Assembly: GCA_016185305.1 (NCBI GenBank)
Contig: JACPNV010000001.1
Span: 1 to 64,000, forward strand
Direction: 5' to 3'
Source: Actinomycetota bacterium
GTDB taxonomy: Bacteria; Actinomycetota; Acidimicrobiia; Acidimicrobiales; Acidimicrobilacustridaceae
Length of the DNA: 64,000 bases
Shown: piece after piece, positions 28,396 through 38,947 of the stretch
Layout: every line of letters begins with the position of its first letter
Position numbering within the stretch: position 1 is the first letter of the stretch
The notes under the pieces: model-generated
What the model was told of the DNA's origin: nothing
Database searches by the model: none
The model's input: the letters and a program-made list of their open reading frames with translations, nothing else
Translations under genes and position numbers: made by a program

Positions 28396-29951
28396 TGCCC
28401 GAAGACCCTCGGCTGGCCGGTTTCGAGCTGGCCGAGCGCGACACGCTTGCCGGTGCGCTTGTAGGTGCCGGGCCGCCCGGTCACCTCCGAGACGGCGTTG
28501 GGATCCCACCACACGACTTCTTGGTCCTGCTGAGGCGTGTACTTGCCCGGACCGAACTTCCAGGCGCCGGCCTCGCCCGCGTGCTCGGAGTACGCGAACA
28601 GGCCCTTCTCGAAGTTCTCCGGCGTGAGGGTCGGTCCTGCCATCTGGATGCCCAGCGCCAGGATGTAGGCCTGCTGGTACAGCGTCGTCACGTTGCTCGC
28701 CGGTTCTTCGTTGGGGCGGGCGGCTTTGAACGCCTTGTAGGCCGCGGTCTGCGGCAGGGCGACCTGCTTGCCGAGCACGCTGGCGCCGAACGCCTTGGCC
28801 CACTCGGTCTGGTCATAGAGCTGGCCGACCTCGTCGGTGTCGGTCAGGGCCGTGCCCATGACGAGCCACTCGGGTTCATAGCCCTGATCCTTGGCCTTCT
28901 TGGTGAGGTAGAACGGGAACTGCGGGTCGCAGCCGCACCCCACCGACGTGTAGCCGCCGGCCTTCAACCGGCTGACCACGCCCGCGGCCTGATCGTTCAT
29001 CGTCGCCGGGTTGAGCTGGTACTCGATGATGTCGACGTTGAAGCCCTGTGACCGGAGCGTCTCGACGCCCGCATCGCCGCAACGCCGGTACTCCCCGTTG
29101 TCGGGGCGGATGACGGCAAGCTTGCGCGTCTGGTCCTTGAGGTCGCCGCCGGCCCAAAGCGCCGGCTTGTCGAGCAAGGACTTCTCGCCGAACTCGACTG
29201 CCGCCTTCGTCACGAGCGTGCAGCTCGGTGAATCGCTCCAGGCGTACGGTCGGTACTTGGCGAAGTAGTCGTCGGACAGGTACGGCGCGCCGATGGCAAC
29301 GACCTTCTTCCTGGCGAGCGCCTCGTTGTAGGGCTGGGTGCGCGCGCTGAGGTCGGCGAACGCCTGCAGATCATCGCCGGCCGCGTTGGCATCGGTGTTC
29401 GCCTTGTCCTGCCCGCTGCCGAGCAACTCGATGAGGTCGTTGCCTGCACCCTGGAAGCGCTGGAGCTTGATCTTGCGCCCGTAGAACTGCATGCGCGTGT
29501 TGAAGTACTCGACGAGCCCGGCCATCGTCCTCGCGATGTCGTCGGGCGTGTTGGTCTTGACGTTGGCGCCCGGCGTCGCGACGGCGAGGATGCTCACGAG
29601 GTCGGGTGAGGACTGGTCGCGGTAGGTGACCGTGATGTCGGTCGCGGTCACGCCTTGGCTGGTCGCGCCGCCGTTGTCGCCACCGTTCCACGCGAAGCAC
29701 GGCGGCGAGTACGTGTCGCCCTCGATCTGCAGCTTGCCGGAGCCGCACGTCGCGCCATCACCGCTCGCCGGCTTGTCGGTCTGGATGTCCTGCGCCTTCG
29801 GTGCTTCCGCTTGGGTCGCGGTGGACGTGCCCGTGGACGTCGTCGTGGGCACGAGCACGACCATCAACACGAACACCACGACCATCCCGATCAGCGGCCC
29901 ATAGCCGCGGATCACGCTGACCCTTGCCCGTTCTGCTCTCTCGACCTGCAC
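28392..29951 (-). CDS. Periplasmic-binding (branched-chain amino acid ABC type) substrate-binding protein with N-terminal TM anchor
   Basis: VIRGYGPLIGMVVVFVLMVVLVP anchor; type I SBP fold features (EALARKKVVAIGAPYLSD, VIRPDNGEYRRCGDAGVETLRSQGFNV, YQQAYILALGIQMAGP). ATGA overlap with the transporter fusion. GTG start inferred. Confidence 0.8.
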   Translation of the reverse strand: MQVERAERARVSVIRGYGPLIGMVVVFVLMVVLVPTTTSTGTSTATQAEAPKAQDIQTDKPASGDGATCGSGKLQIEGDTYSPPCFAWNGGDNGGATSQGVTATDITVTYRDQSSPDLVSILAVATPGANVKTNTPDDIARTMAGLVEYFNTRMQFYGRKIKLQRFQGAGNDLIELLGSGQDKANTDANAAGDDLQAFADLSARTQPYNEALARKKVVAIGAPYLSDDYFAKYRPYAWSDSPSCTLVTKAAVEFGEKSLLDKPALWAGGDLKDQTRKLAVIRPDNGEYRRCGDAGVETLRSQGFNVDIIEYQLNPATMNDQAAGVVSRLKAGGYTSVGCGCDPQFPFYLTKKAKDQGYEPEWLVMGTALTDTDEVGQLYDQTEWAKAFGASVLGKQVALPQTAAYKAFKAARPNEEPASNVTTLYQQAYILALGIQMAGPTLTPENFEKGLFAYSEHAGEAGAWKFGPGKYTPQQDQEVVWWDPNAVSEVTGRPGTYKRTGKRVALGQLETGQPRVFGQ

Positions 29952-30103
29952 CTCGACTCCTCGCACTGGTTCGCCAGACCGAAGCGATCGGCCTCCCGCC
30001 CCCATGGCGGCCGCCCCAACGGTCGGAGTCGTGGCCAATCCTTCGTGTGGACTGGGCCACATTGTCCGTGCTCGGCGCGGCTCGCGCAACACCTTGCCAG
30101 GGA

Positions 30104-30673
30104 TCAGCGTGGCGCCACCTCCGCGTGCGTGACTGCGACGCGGCCACGTGCCGCGTCGGGGGAGCGCATCTTCATGAGCGAGACGCCGATGCCATAGGTC
30201 AAGAACGTGCCCTCGGGAACGATCTCGATGATGCAACTCGATGTGCGCCGTTCTGGTGGGATCAGGGAGGCCAGTTCCTTCGGGACTTCCATCGAGCCCG
30301 CCTCGTGGACGATCGCCGCCGCGTGGAACGTGATCGTCGCCGGAGGGATGGGCACCACCAGCGCAAGGATCCCACCCCTGCGCACCGGAACCGTCACCGC
30401 GACGCACCCGGTCATGGCGATGTGCCGGGCCTTCCAGCTCTCGGGCGCGACCACGACGTAGAGCTTCCGCGCGATGGCCTTGTAGAGGACGCCACTCGAT
30501 CGCGGCTCGCCGGCCGGCGTGACCTGGCTGACAACCGCGAACGATGCCTTCTCGACGTGGCGCCACACCTGGTCGGTGGTGAGCGGGAGGGCCGGGCGCG
30601 GCGTGCCGCCGGCCGGAGCGACGGCGCGGGCTTCGCCCTTGTGCTCTGTGTCAGTGGTCGGTTCTTCGGACAT
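30104..30673 (-). CDS. Pyridoxamine 5'-phosphate oxidase-family protein
   Basis: KASFAVVSQVTPAGEPRSSGVLYKAIARKLYVVVAPESWKARHIAMTGCVAVTVPV. Confidence 0.75.
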   Translation of the reverse strand: MSEEPTTDTEHKGEARAVAPAGGTPRPALPLTTDQVWRHVEKASFAVVSQVTPAGEPRSSGVLYKAIARKLYVVVAPESWKARHIAMTGCVAVTVPVRRGGILALVVPIPPATITFHAAAIVHEAGSMEVPKELASLIPPERRTSSCIIEIVPEGTFLTYGIGVSLMKMRSPDAARGRVAVTHAEVAPR

Positions 30674-30905
30674 CTCGGAACCTCCTGGATCGGGGCGAAA
30701 GGAACGCTTCTCGTCCCAACCCTGTGCCCGCGAGCCGATGTGGCCCAGGGCCAATGGTCACGAGGTGCCGGGGGCGACGTCGCGCGGGGCCGGCCCGCGC
30801 AGCGATGACGCGCCCTTCGGTGCGCTCGGCCGTTCCTTCAGAAGACGAGGGCGCTTTGCAGGGATGCTGCGTACTCCGCGGCCTCGGTGGCGAGGGCCGC
30901 CACGG

Positions 30906-31580
30906 TCAGGAGCCTGCCCGGCGTGCGGCCCGCTCGGCGGAAAGAGCGAAGGTGCCGGCGAAGATGACTTCGATGTGTTCGATCACCGTGGCGAGATCGG
31001 CGTCGAGTTGACCGGAGGCCCACCGCATGAGCAGTTCGTTGGCGGCGCCGAGGAGGCCGAGCGATTCGATGTGGCCGGTGTCGGGGGCGATCTCGCTGAA
31101 CGCCGTTCCCGCGGCGACGATCAGCTCGACGAAGTCCCCCATCAGCTCGTTGCGCCGCGCGGTGACGCGCGGGCTGACGCAGATCGTCTCGATCAAGGCG
31201 ATGCGCATCACGCGCGGGTCTGCTTCGAGCACCCGGCCGACGGCGGTGAACGCGGCTTGTAGCAACGACTCGAAGCTCGGCGTCTCGACGCCCGCGATGG
31301 CGTCGACCACGGCTTGCTTGATGCGGAGCTGGACGGTCTCGCCGGCGGCGATGAGGAGCGACTCGAGCGAGTCGAAGCTCTCATAGAAGTAGCGCTCGCC
31401 GAGTCCGGCCTCTCGGAGCACCGCTCGGATCGAGGTCTCGTGGTAGCCGATGGTGCCGAACAGCTCGATGCCGGCTTCGACCAGGCGCTCGCGTCGGACT
31501 TGTTGGCGCTGTTGCGCCGTCTGGCCGCGGTAGCGCTTCGCAGCCGGCCGGGGCCGCGCCTCATCCGTCGTCGGTGTCAC
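30906..31580 (-). CDS. TetR/AcrR-family transcriptional regulator
   Basis: RRERLVEAGIELFGTIGYHETSIRAVLREAGLGERYFYESFDSLESLLIAAGE. GTG start inferred. Confidence 0.88.
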   Translation of the reverse strand: MTPTTDEARPRPAAKRYRGQTAQQRQQVRRERLVEAGIELFGTIGYHETSIRAVLREAGLGERYFYESFDSLESLLIAAGETVQLRIKQAVVDAIAGVETPSFESLLQAAFTAVGRVLEADPRVMRIALIETICVSPRVTARRNELMGDFVELIVAAGTAFSEIAPDTGHIESLGLLGAANELLMRWASGQLDADLATVIEHIEVIFAGTFALSAERAARRAGS

Positions 31581-31686
31581 CGGCAGGCCTGCGGCATCCG
31601 GCCAGCATAGGACGAGCACTCTCGTGCCCTGGGGGCTGCGCCGGTTGCTTGGGGCTGGGCCGGCACGCCCGCTCCAAACGCTCCCA

Positions 31687-32517
31687 TCAGCGACGGGTTG
31701 GCGTTGGGGGTGTGGAACTGGGCTGCGCCGTGTTCTGGCGAGGTCGAGTGGGCTCGGCGGGTGCCGGGCCGGGCGGGCGGACCATCGGCGTCTCGCCGTA
31801 CGCTGACCGTCCCGTTCGCTCGAAGCCGAAGCGCTTGTAGAGGCGAACGTGCGCGGGAGTGCTCGCGACGAGGTAGATCGGCAGATCGGCGTGGTCAGCG
31901 ATCGACCGGCACATGTCGTCGGCCGCGTGGCGCGTCTCGGCGCCGACGCCGAGCCCAACAAGATGGCCGGCGCGCAGCAGGTGGGCCTCGTCGCCCTTGG
32001 CCGGCCGCTGGTGTCGCGGGTTGGTGAGCCAGCGCGCTCGTGCCCGGCGCGAGCTGACCTCGAAGATGGTCGCGATCACGCCGAGGGCGGCCGCCTCCAC
32101 GCCGACGACCGCGAGCGCGGCCGCCCACGACCGCGTTGTCGCCGCCACGAGCACCGGCGGGATGGCGAGGGCGCCGGAGATGCGCGTCGCGCCACGAGCG
32201 ACCCCGGCGGGGGTGACGCGCCACACGATCGCCACGGCATCGAAGTCGGCGGTGGAGTAGGCGGCGCCACCCACCGTCGAGAAGAACCCCACCGCGGCGG
32301 TCGCTATCGGGTGCCACGGCAGCCGGGGTGGTCGCCGGTGGGTGCGATAGAGCAGTCGAGCGACGCGCAGCGCATGGTGGGGGCCCACCGGTCGTGGCGC
32401 CGACACCAGCGACACCGATCGTGGTGTCAGCGGCCCCAGGACTGGTACTGATCCTGCACCGAGGCGCTGCCGCATTTGGACCCCTCGCCGCATCGGCGAA
32501 CTCCCGTTCCAAGACAT
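31687..32517 (-). CDS. Hypothetical protein with GNAT-like C-terminus (divergent)
   Basis: C-terminal DLPIYLVASTPAHVRLYKRFGFERTGRSAYGETPMVRP resembles the GNAT motif A/B end; N-terminal half hydrophobic. Start uncertain. Confidence 0.45.
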   Translation of the reverse strand: MSWNGSSPMRRGVQMRQRLGAGSVPVLGPLTPRSVSLVSAPRPVGPHHALRVARLLYRTHRRPPRLPWHPIATAAVGFFSTVGGAAYSTADFDAVAIVWRVTPAGVARGATRISGALAIPPVLVAATTRSWAAALAVVGVEAAALGVIATIFEVSSRRARARWLTNPRHQRPAKGDEAHLLRAGHLVGLGVGAETRHAADDMCRSIADHADLPIYLVASTPAHVRLYKRFGFERTGRSAYGETPMVRPPGPAPAEPTRPRQNTAQPSSTPPTPTRR

Positions 32518-33062
32518 GTCTGTGACCTTCTGGCCGGCACTTCGTGGTGACGTGTACTCCAGTGAGGGCGCATAGCGAGAGAAGAGCACCCGTCCCTGCG
32601 GGTGACGCGCAACGGGCTGGTCGTGAGCACGTCTCTCTGCGTTCGCGTGATGAGTGATGTCCGAGCTCACTGGCTCCGCATCGTTCTGAATACGGAAGTT
32701 GACAGATGGGGCAGGCGCTGTCAAGATCCGGATGCTCCCCGGGTACGTTGCCTGTTCGACAGGGCAGGCGAGCGGATGTCCGGTCGTTTCGTGTGCGAGT
32801 CGCGATGGATGGCTCGCCGCGGCGCGACGGGTGCGACGGGGTGAGCTGGGCCATGAGCGAGCCAGGGGATGGGGATGAGAGGGGCTACACGTCCAGCACG
32901 GCGAGTCGACATCGCGTGACCCCGCGACCGGCGCACGCCTACCCATCGTCGGCCCATGTGCAAACGGACCGCACCGTCGCGCGCCGGGGCCGGTCGCATC
33001 ATGACACCGCCCGTGGTGACGATCCGCGTTCGCCCGCTGCCCGCGCCGATCTGTCGATCCTG

Positions 33063-33100
33063 CCTCCTCCTCCTCCTCCTCCTCCTCCACCACCACCACC
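33063..33100. repeat. Trinucleotide microsatellite (CCT)n then (CAC)n
   Basis: cctcctcctcctcctcctcctcctccaccaccaccacc read directly. Confidence 0.9.
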
Positions 33101-33266
33101 GAGCGCCCCGCGGTCCGGCGGCCGGTGCACCGTCGACGCCACGAACCCGCCAGACCCACCACCGACCCGCGACCTGTTCTCCGAGCACGCGTTCGCTCGG
33201 CAGAGAACGATCGGACACCAGCGTGCAACCCGGACTCGCGCTCGCCGCGCGTCTTCCCCCCTCCGC

Positions 33267-35864
33267 GTGCTCGCCCGCGCCGCGGTTCGCGGCTCTGTCG
33301 CCGACGGTGCGCGAGTCGTCGCGACGTCGATCGCCATCGTGATCTCCGTCGCGTTCATGGCGGCGACCTACACGCTGGCGTCGACCCTCGGCGAAGGGTT
33401 CCGCGGCACGCTCGCGTCGACCTACGGCGACGCATCCTTGATCGTCCGCTCCGGCGCGGGGGTGCAGAGCGACCTCGGCACGGCCCGGCCACCGGTGGAG
33501 GCCGCGCTGGTCGAGCGCGTGGCGCGTGTCGCGGGCGTCTCAGCCGCGGTGGGCCGGGTGCGATCGCAGGTCGCCATCCTCGATGCGGCGGGGAACCCGG
33601 TCGGCAGCACGAGCGCGGGACCGTCCGTGCTCGCCCTGAACTGGACGACCGAAGCGTCGAGCGGTTGGACGATCGATCGCGGCCGCGCGCCAGACGGCCG
33701 CGACGACATCGTCGTAGACGAGCGCACCGCGTCCGATGGTCGGCTCGCGCCCGGCGAAACCGTTGCGGTGCAGACCAACAACGGCCTGCGGACGTTCCGG
33801 TTGAGCGGCGTCGCCCGGTTCCGAGGCGGCCGTGACTACGCGGGCACGCCGGCGGTCCTGCTGGACACAGCCACGGCGCAACGCGACCTGCTGCGACCGG
33901 ATGCGTTCAACTGGGTCGAGATCACCGCGGCACCGACCGCGTCGACAGATGAGATCCGGGCGCGCATCGCGGGAGTTCTGGGCGGCGAGGCGTCCGTTGT
34001 CAGTTCGGCGGAGTTCGCCGCCGAGACCCGAGGGCCGTTCGACCAGATGCTCGGCGCTTTGGGCACCGTGCTCGCCGTGCTGGGTGCTGTCGCGCTCGCC
34101 GTCGGAGCGTTCATCATCCACAACACCTATAGCGTTGTTGTCGCCAAGCGCAGCCAGGAACTGGCCTTGCTCCGAGCCGTCGGCGCGTCCTCGCGACAGG
34201 CGGTCGCGTCGGTCGCGCTGGAGGCGGCGCTGACCGGCACCGCGGCGATCGCGCTCGGGCTCGCCACCGGCGCGCTGCTCGCCAAGATCATCGCCGGTCC
34301 GGTCGCGGGGGGCGTCAGCGCTGATTCGTTCATGAGCGCGGTGTCGGGCGGGAGCGCGGTCAGCATCGATCATGTCGAGCTTCCTCTCACCGCGCTGGCT
34401 GCCATCTCCGCCGGGACCCTGGCGGTGACCGTGGCTTCGGCCTGGCTGCCTGCGTGGAAGGCGTCCCGCGTCCCGCCGGTCGATGCGCTGCGATCCGCGC
34501 AGACCGAGCCAACCGCGCCGCCGGTCGGGCGACGCAAGGCGGGCAAGGTGCTCATCGCCGCCGGGTCCGTGCTGGGAGTGTTGGCGTTGGCCAACCGTGG
34601 CAACCTCACGGTCACCCTCGTCGCCATCGGCACGCTCACGGCGGCCATCGGCACGGTCGTCATCGGTCCCGCGCTCGTTGCACCCTTCGCCGGGACGGCG
34701 CGAGTTTTCGACCGTCACCCGACCGCACGTCTCGCGCGCCGCAGCGCCGCGCAGAACCCGCGACGAACTGGTGCCACCGCCTCCGCACTCACCATCGGGG
34801 TCGCGCTGGTGACGCTGTTCGCGATCGTCGTCAGCTCGGTCAAGGTGACCGTCACCTCCGCCATCGACTCCCTCCTCACCGCCGACTTCGTGGTCGATGC
34901 CGGCACCTTCGGCCATGCCGGTTTCGACCGAAGCTTCCTGCCGCGGGTCAAAGCGCTTTCCGGTGTCGCGGCCGTGGCCGGCATCGAGCTGGGCTTCGCC
35001 ACCATCGACGGCGCACCCACACAGGTGATCGGCGCCGACATCGACGAATTGCTGAAGCTCGTCCGCGTCGACGACGCGCGTGGCGCGCTGGCCGACCTCG
35101 AGGCCGACGAAGTCGCCGTCGACGTCAAGACGGCCGCCACCAAAGGCTGGAAGCTCGGCACGCCGATCCGCACCTCGCTGTCGGGAGCGTCGACCCCCGA
35201 CGGCGAGCGACCCGTGCGGGTCGGGGCGATCTTCGACAGTGGCGGCGTAGCCAACGGATTCGGCGTGTTGATGTCCACCGCCGGATTCGATGCGCATTTC
35301 CCCGTGCAGCAACGAACCCTCAACCAGGTCTTCCTATCGGTGGGCGAAGGTGCCGCGCCGGCCGACGTCGAACGGTCCGTGCGCGACCTCGTGAGCACCA
35401 CCTATCCGAGCGCACGCGTCCGCGACCTCGATGGCTACAAGCGCGCGCAGAGCAGCCTGCTCGACACGGTGCTCGCGGCGATCGGAGGCCTCGTCGCGCT
35501 CGCCGCGGCGGTCGCTGTCATCGGCATCGCCAACACCCTTGCGCTCTCGGTGCACGAGCGGCGCCGCGAGATCGGCGTGCTGCGCGCCGTCGGCATGACG
35601 CGCCCGCAGGTTCGCTCGGCCGTTCGCTTCGAGTCGCTGTTGCTTGCTGCGCAGGGCGCGCTGACCGGCCTGGCCTTGGGGGCCGGCAGCGGCTGGGCAC
35701 TGGTCGGCGCGCTCACCATCCAAGGCTCGTCGCTCGCGTTCGCCGCGCCGTGGCCGCTGCTCACGGGCACCCTCATCGCCGCCGCGCTCGCCGCGCTCGT
35801 TGCTGCCCAACTCCCTGCCGTCGCCGCGGCGCGCTTGCGCCCTGTCGACGCCCTACATGGGTGA
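33267..35864 (+). CDS. FtsX-like (MacB-type) ABC transporter permease
   Basis: LGTVLAVLGAVALAVGAFIIHNTYSVVVAKRSQELALLRAVGASSRQAV, LAAAVAVIGIANTLALSVHERRREIGVLRAVGMTRPQVRSAVRFESLLLA. GTG start inferred; the ORF is open far upstream. Confidence 0.88.
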   Translation: MLARAAVRGSVADGARVVATSIAIVISVAFMAATYTLASTLGEGFRGTLASTYGDASLIVRSGAGVQSDLGTARPPVEAALVERVARVAGVSAAVGRVRSQVAILDAAGNPVGSTSAGPSVLALNWTTEASSGWTIDRGRAPDGRDDIVVDERTASDGRLAPGETVAVQTNNGLRTFRLSGVARFRGGRDYAGTPAVLLDTATAQRDLLRPDAFNWVEITAAPTASTDEIRARIAGVLGGEASVVSSAEFAAETRGPFDQMLGALGTVLAVLGAVALAVGAFIIHNTYSVVVAKRSQELALLRAVGASSRQAVASVALEAALTGTAAIALGLATGALLAKIIAGPVAGGVSADSFMSAVSGGSAVSIDHVELPLTALAAISAGTLAVTVASAWLPAWKASRVPPVDALRSAQTEPTAPPVGRRKAGKVLIAAGSVLGVLALANRGNLTVTLVAIGTLTAAIGTVVIGPALVAPFAGTARVFDRHPTARLARRSAAQNPRRTGATASALTIGVALVTLFAIVVSSVKVTVTSAIDSLLTADFVVDAGTFGHAGFDRSFLPRVKALSGVAAVAGIELGFATIDGAPTQVIGADIDELLKLVRVDDARGALADLEADEVAVDVKTAATKGWKLGTPIRTSLSGASTPDGERPVRVGAIFDSGGVANGFGVLMSTAGFDAHFPVQQRTLNQVFLSVGEGAAPADVERSVRDLVSTTYPSARVRDLDGYKRAQSSLLDTVLAAIGGLVALAAAVAVIGIANTLALSVHERRREIGVLRAVGMTRPQVRSAVRFESLLLAAQGALTGLALGAGSGWALVGALTIQGSSLAFAAPWPLLTGTLIAAALAALVAAQLPAVAAARLRPVDALHG

Positions 35865-35962
35865 CCGATCACCCGCTGCTGCCAGGAGCCGCCGTGTCCT
35901 GCATCCTCAGCCCTCCCGCCCGCTCCGAGGGATCGACTCGCGATGTCCCGCCCGCGGTGGCC

Positions 35963-37342
35963 ATGTCGCTGGCGTCCCGTGCCCGAGCATCATGGGCAAC
36001 CTATCGCCGGCCTTGGCGTCGTGCCGCGCGGTGGAGCGCTGTCCGGGCGCGGGTCACCGGAGCCGGCCGAAGGCGCGCCCGGCCGCCAGCCCCGACGGTT
36101 CTCGAGCGCCGTCGCGCCGCGGCCATCGCTCGCCGCCACGGATCTGACACGCTGGCCAACTTCGCGCTGCGAGCGGACCGCAGCTTCTGCTTCGCCCCCG
36201 GCGGCGACGCGTTCGTTCCGTTCGTCGTGCTCGGCGGCTTCGCGCTGTCTCCCGGTGGTCCGATCGGCGCGCTCGACCAGATGGACGGCGCCCTCGACGC
36301 CTTCGAGCAGCTCTGCGCGCGGCACAGATGGCGGCCCGCGTACGTGTCCGTCCCGTCCGCGGACCTCGGTCGGTACCGGCGGCGCCGCCTGCGCCACTTC
36401 TACTTCGGCGACGAGGCCGTGGTCCGCATCGCCGACTTCTCCCTGGCCGGCAAGCGCAACAAGAGCCTGCGCCAGTCGGTCCAGCGCATCGCTCGCGACC
36501 ACGAGCTGCTCGTGGTGAGCGAGCACGACCTGTCACCCGAGCTGGCCGAGCAACTCGAAGCACTGAGCGAGCGATGGCGGGCCGGCGCCCCCGAGCGCGG
36601 CTTCTCGATGGCCACCGCCCGGCGGGTAGGCGACGGACCGGCCGGCGCGAAGCTGTTTGTGGCCATGCGGCGGGACGATCCGAACGGTGTGTCGCCAGAG
36701 CCGGCAACGTTCACCGGCACGCCAAGTGGATTCTTGCGGGTCCTGCCCGTTACCGGTGATCCGTCGGCGTGGACCCTCGATGCCATGCGCCGCGAGCCCA
36801 CCTCACCCAACGGCGTGACCGAGTTTCTCGTGGCCCGCACCATTGGAGACTTGCGAGAACGCGGGGCAGAGCGCTTCTCCGTGAACTTCGCGGTGATGGC
36901 TCGCCTGTACCGCGACGACCACCACAACTCTCGGGGCGACCGCGCGCTCGTGCAGATGATGCGCCCGTTCAACCATTTCTTCCCGTTCAAGTCGCTCTAC
37001 GACTCGAACCGGCGCTACCGGCCCGAGTGGGTCAGCCGCGTGCTCGTGTACCGCAGCCATCTCCAGCTCCCGTTCATCACCGTCTTGTACTTCGGACTGG
37101 AGGGCTACCTGTCGTGGCCGCTCGTCGGGCGCTGGTTCGATCCCGAGAGGTTCGCTCGCCGAAACGCGGCTGCGTGGTCCCTTGCGACAGTCGACGAGGT
37201 GATCGACCTGCGCGATTCCGTCGCGCGCTCTTCGCTCGTGCCACGGCCGGAGCAGCGCGATGGCGACACCGAATCCGATGACGGGTTGCGAGAAGGGCGA
37301 CGCGATGTCAGACGGGACGCGGCGAAGTTCCTCGCGACCTGA
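35963..37342 (+). CDS. DUF2156 / phosphatidylglycerol lysyltransferase C-terminal-domain protein (MprF/LysX-like)
   Basis: LANFALRADRSFCFAPGGDAFVPFVVLGGFALSPGGPIG, FYFGDEAVVRIADFSLAGKRNKSLRQSVQRIARD, FNHFFPFKSLYDSNRRYRPEWVSRVLVY. Confidence 0.85.
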   Translation: MSLASRARASWATYRRPWRRAARWSAVRARVTGAGRRRARPPAPTVLERRRAAAIARRHGSDTLANFALRADRSFCFAPGGDAFVPFVVLGGFALSPGGPIGALDQMDGALDAFEQLCARHRWRPAYVSVPSADLGRYRRRRLRHFYFGDEAVVRIADFSLAGKRNKSLRQSVQRIARDHELLVVSEHDLSPELAEQLEALSERWRAGAPERGFSMATARRVGDGPAGAKLFVAMRRDDPNGVSPEPATFTGTPSGFLRVLPVTGDPSAWTLDAMRREPTSPNGVTEFLVARTIGDLRERGAERFSVNFAVMARLYRDDHHNSRGDRALVQMMRPFNHFFPFKSLYDSNRRYRPEWVSRVLVYRSHLQLPFITVLYFGLEGYLSWPLVGRWFDPERFARRNAAAWSLATVDEVIDLRDSVARSSLVPRPEQRDGDTESDDGLREGRRDVRRDAAKFLAT

Positions 37343-37852
37343 CGCCAGAGGGCTCACTGGCCAGCCAGCCGAGAGAGGACGTTGGAGGTTGGCCGAGAAC
37401 AACTACAAGCCGAGAGCGTTCATCGACGAGACAGTGGTGGGGCGCATTGCGGAGGAACGACGGGACACTGCATTCGGGAAAGCCTCGCGAGGCTTCGGCG
37501 GGGAGTGTCGGCCGAGGACCAACTTGACTCAGCGAGACCGCATTGAGGTGGGGGGCGCCTGGTCGCTCTTCTCCAACTCGGAAAGGGTTTTCGTTACCCG
37601 GCCTTCCAACACTGGCTGCCCAGAAGTCGCATCTGCGCGCACCTGCCCGACATCATGTGAACCCGCCCGCTCTGAAACACCCAAGGCAGGCACATTCCGC
37701 TCGTCGGACAAGAATGCCGCCGGGACGGTTCCAACTTGGAAGCCTGACTTCAACGTGTCCGTGCCGGTAGTATGTAGAAGATCGTCAGCAATGATCAGGA
37801 GTGGAACTTCGGACTCGACGGTCGAACAACTCATCCCGAGCCATCTTTGACC

Positions 37853-38947
37853 TCAGCAGAATCCGATGCGGGGCCCGATATTCTTACCGCCGGAGATGAT
37901 CCTGACCAGCCCGTCGTCAATCGTGAATATCACCGAATACGCGCCGGACTTGACCACGAGCGACGCGTCAAGCTCGCTTCCAGCAAAGTATTGTTCCGCC
38001 GATGGAACGCGACGTTTCACCTCCTCGATCGGCATTCCGACTCGAACCCCTGAAGTGGTGGTGAACGACGCATCGCCAACTGAATATGCAGAGAACTTGC
38101 CGTCGGCAAACCAGAGTTGAAGCCCTTTCACTTCCGTAATCTGTTGTAGCGGCATGCCGCCGCCGCACGCAGGCTGGGCCTTTTTCCCTGTCAGCGACTC
38201 GGCGTTCGCGACTGTATCGCCAAACCGCAAAGGAGCGATTCCCGATGTCGACAGTGAGTTTTGGTCGAGTCGTGCTGGCTCGGCTGGGGGTTGGAACGTC
38301 GTGCCGTTCCACACAAGGGCGACCTCGTCTTGGCCCGACGGACAGCAGCGTGGGTCACCGGGTTGCGAGATGGACCTTGTGAGCACAAGCGCAGCCGGTT
38401 GCTGACCGGAAGACGCTCGTAGAGCCACCGCCTTAAGCTCGGTCGGCTGTGCGAAGCCCGACGGTGATGGGACGGACGCGAGCCGGACCGGTTGACCGGT
38501 TTCGTCGACTGAGTACACCTGGGCCACGATTGCCGAGAGACTTCCGGCCTGGTTGCAGGCCGTGAGGAAGGCAGCATCCTCTCTGCCGTCGCCAGTGACT
38601 TCTCCGAAGACAGGCTGCTGCGTGATCGAGACTTTCCTATAGTCGGATGCGCCCGCGGTTCCTGTTTCGACTGATCCATTGACAAGCTGCGTGGGAAAGT
38701 CCATCCCCTGCCACTGACACGCATCCGATTCAAGCTTGATGTTGCCGAAGTCCAGCTTGCGGACCGCTGCGGGATCTGCGGTGCTAGGCGCGGCTGTGCT
38801 TGCGGTCTGGGTATGTTCGGGGACACTCGAAACCACCGAACTCGTGGACGAGACTGTGCCCGCCGATGTTGCCGAGTTCGTGCTATTGCCCGTCGCGTTG
38901 GTTTGTTGGACGCATCCCGCGGTCAGGACGATAGCGACGCTCACCAC
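37853..38947 (-). CDS. Hypothetical lipoprotein
   Basis: MVSVAIVLTAGC lipobox followed by a Ser/Thr-rich linker; 364 aa. No family recognised. Confidence 0.6.
   Translation of the reverse strand: MVSVAIVLTAGCVQQTNATGNSTNSATSAGTVSSTSSVVSSVPEHTQTASTAAPSTADPAAVRKLDFGNIKLESDACQWQGMDFPTQLVNGSVETGTAGASDYRKVSITQQPVFGEVTGDGREDAAFLTACNQAGSLSAIVAQVYSVDETGQPVRLASVPSPSGFAQPTELKAVALRASSGQQPAALVLTRSISQPGDPRCCPSGQDEVALVWNGTTFQPPAEPARLDQNSLSTSGIAPLRFGDTVANAESLTGKKAQPACGGGMPLQQITEVKGLQLWFADGKFSAYSVGDASFTTTSGVRVGMPIEEVKRRVPSAEQYFAGSELDASLVVKSGAYSVIFTIDDGLVRIISGGKNIGPRIGFC

Noticed and set aside
25330-28464. 1044-aa plus-strand ORF
   Set aside because: Lies entirely antisense to the ABC transporter fusion; low-complexity His/Asp/Arg-rich translation typical of antisense frames in high-GC DNA.
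32956-33342. 128-aa plus ORF with poly-Leu/poly-His
   Set aside because: Translation of the CCT/CAC microsatellite; no other support.
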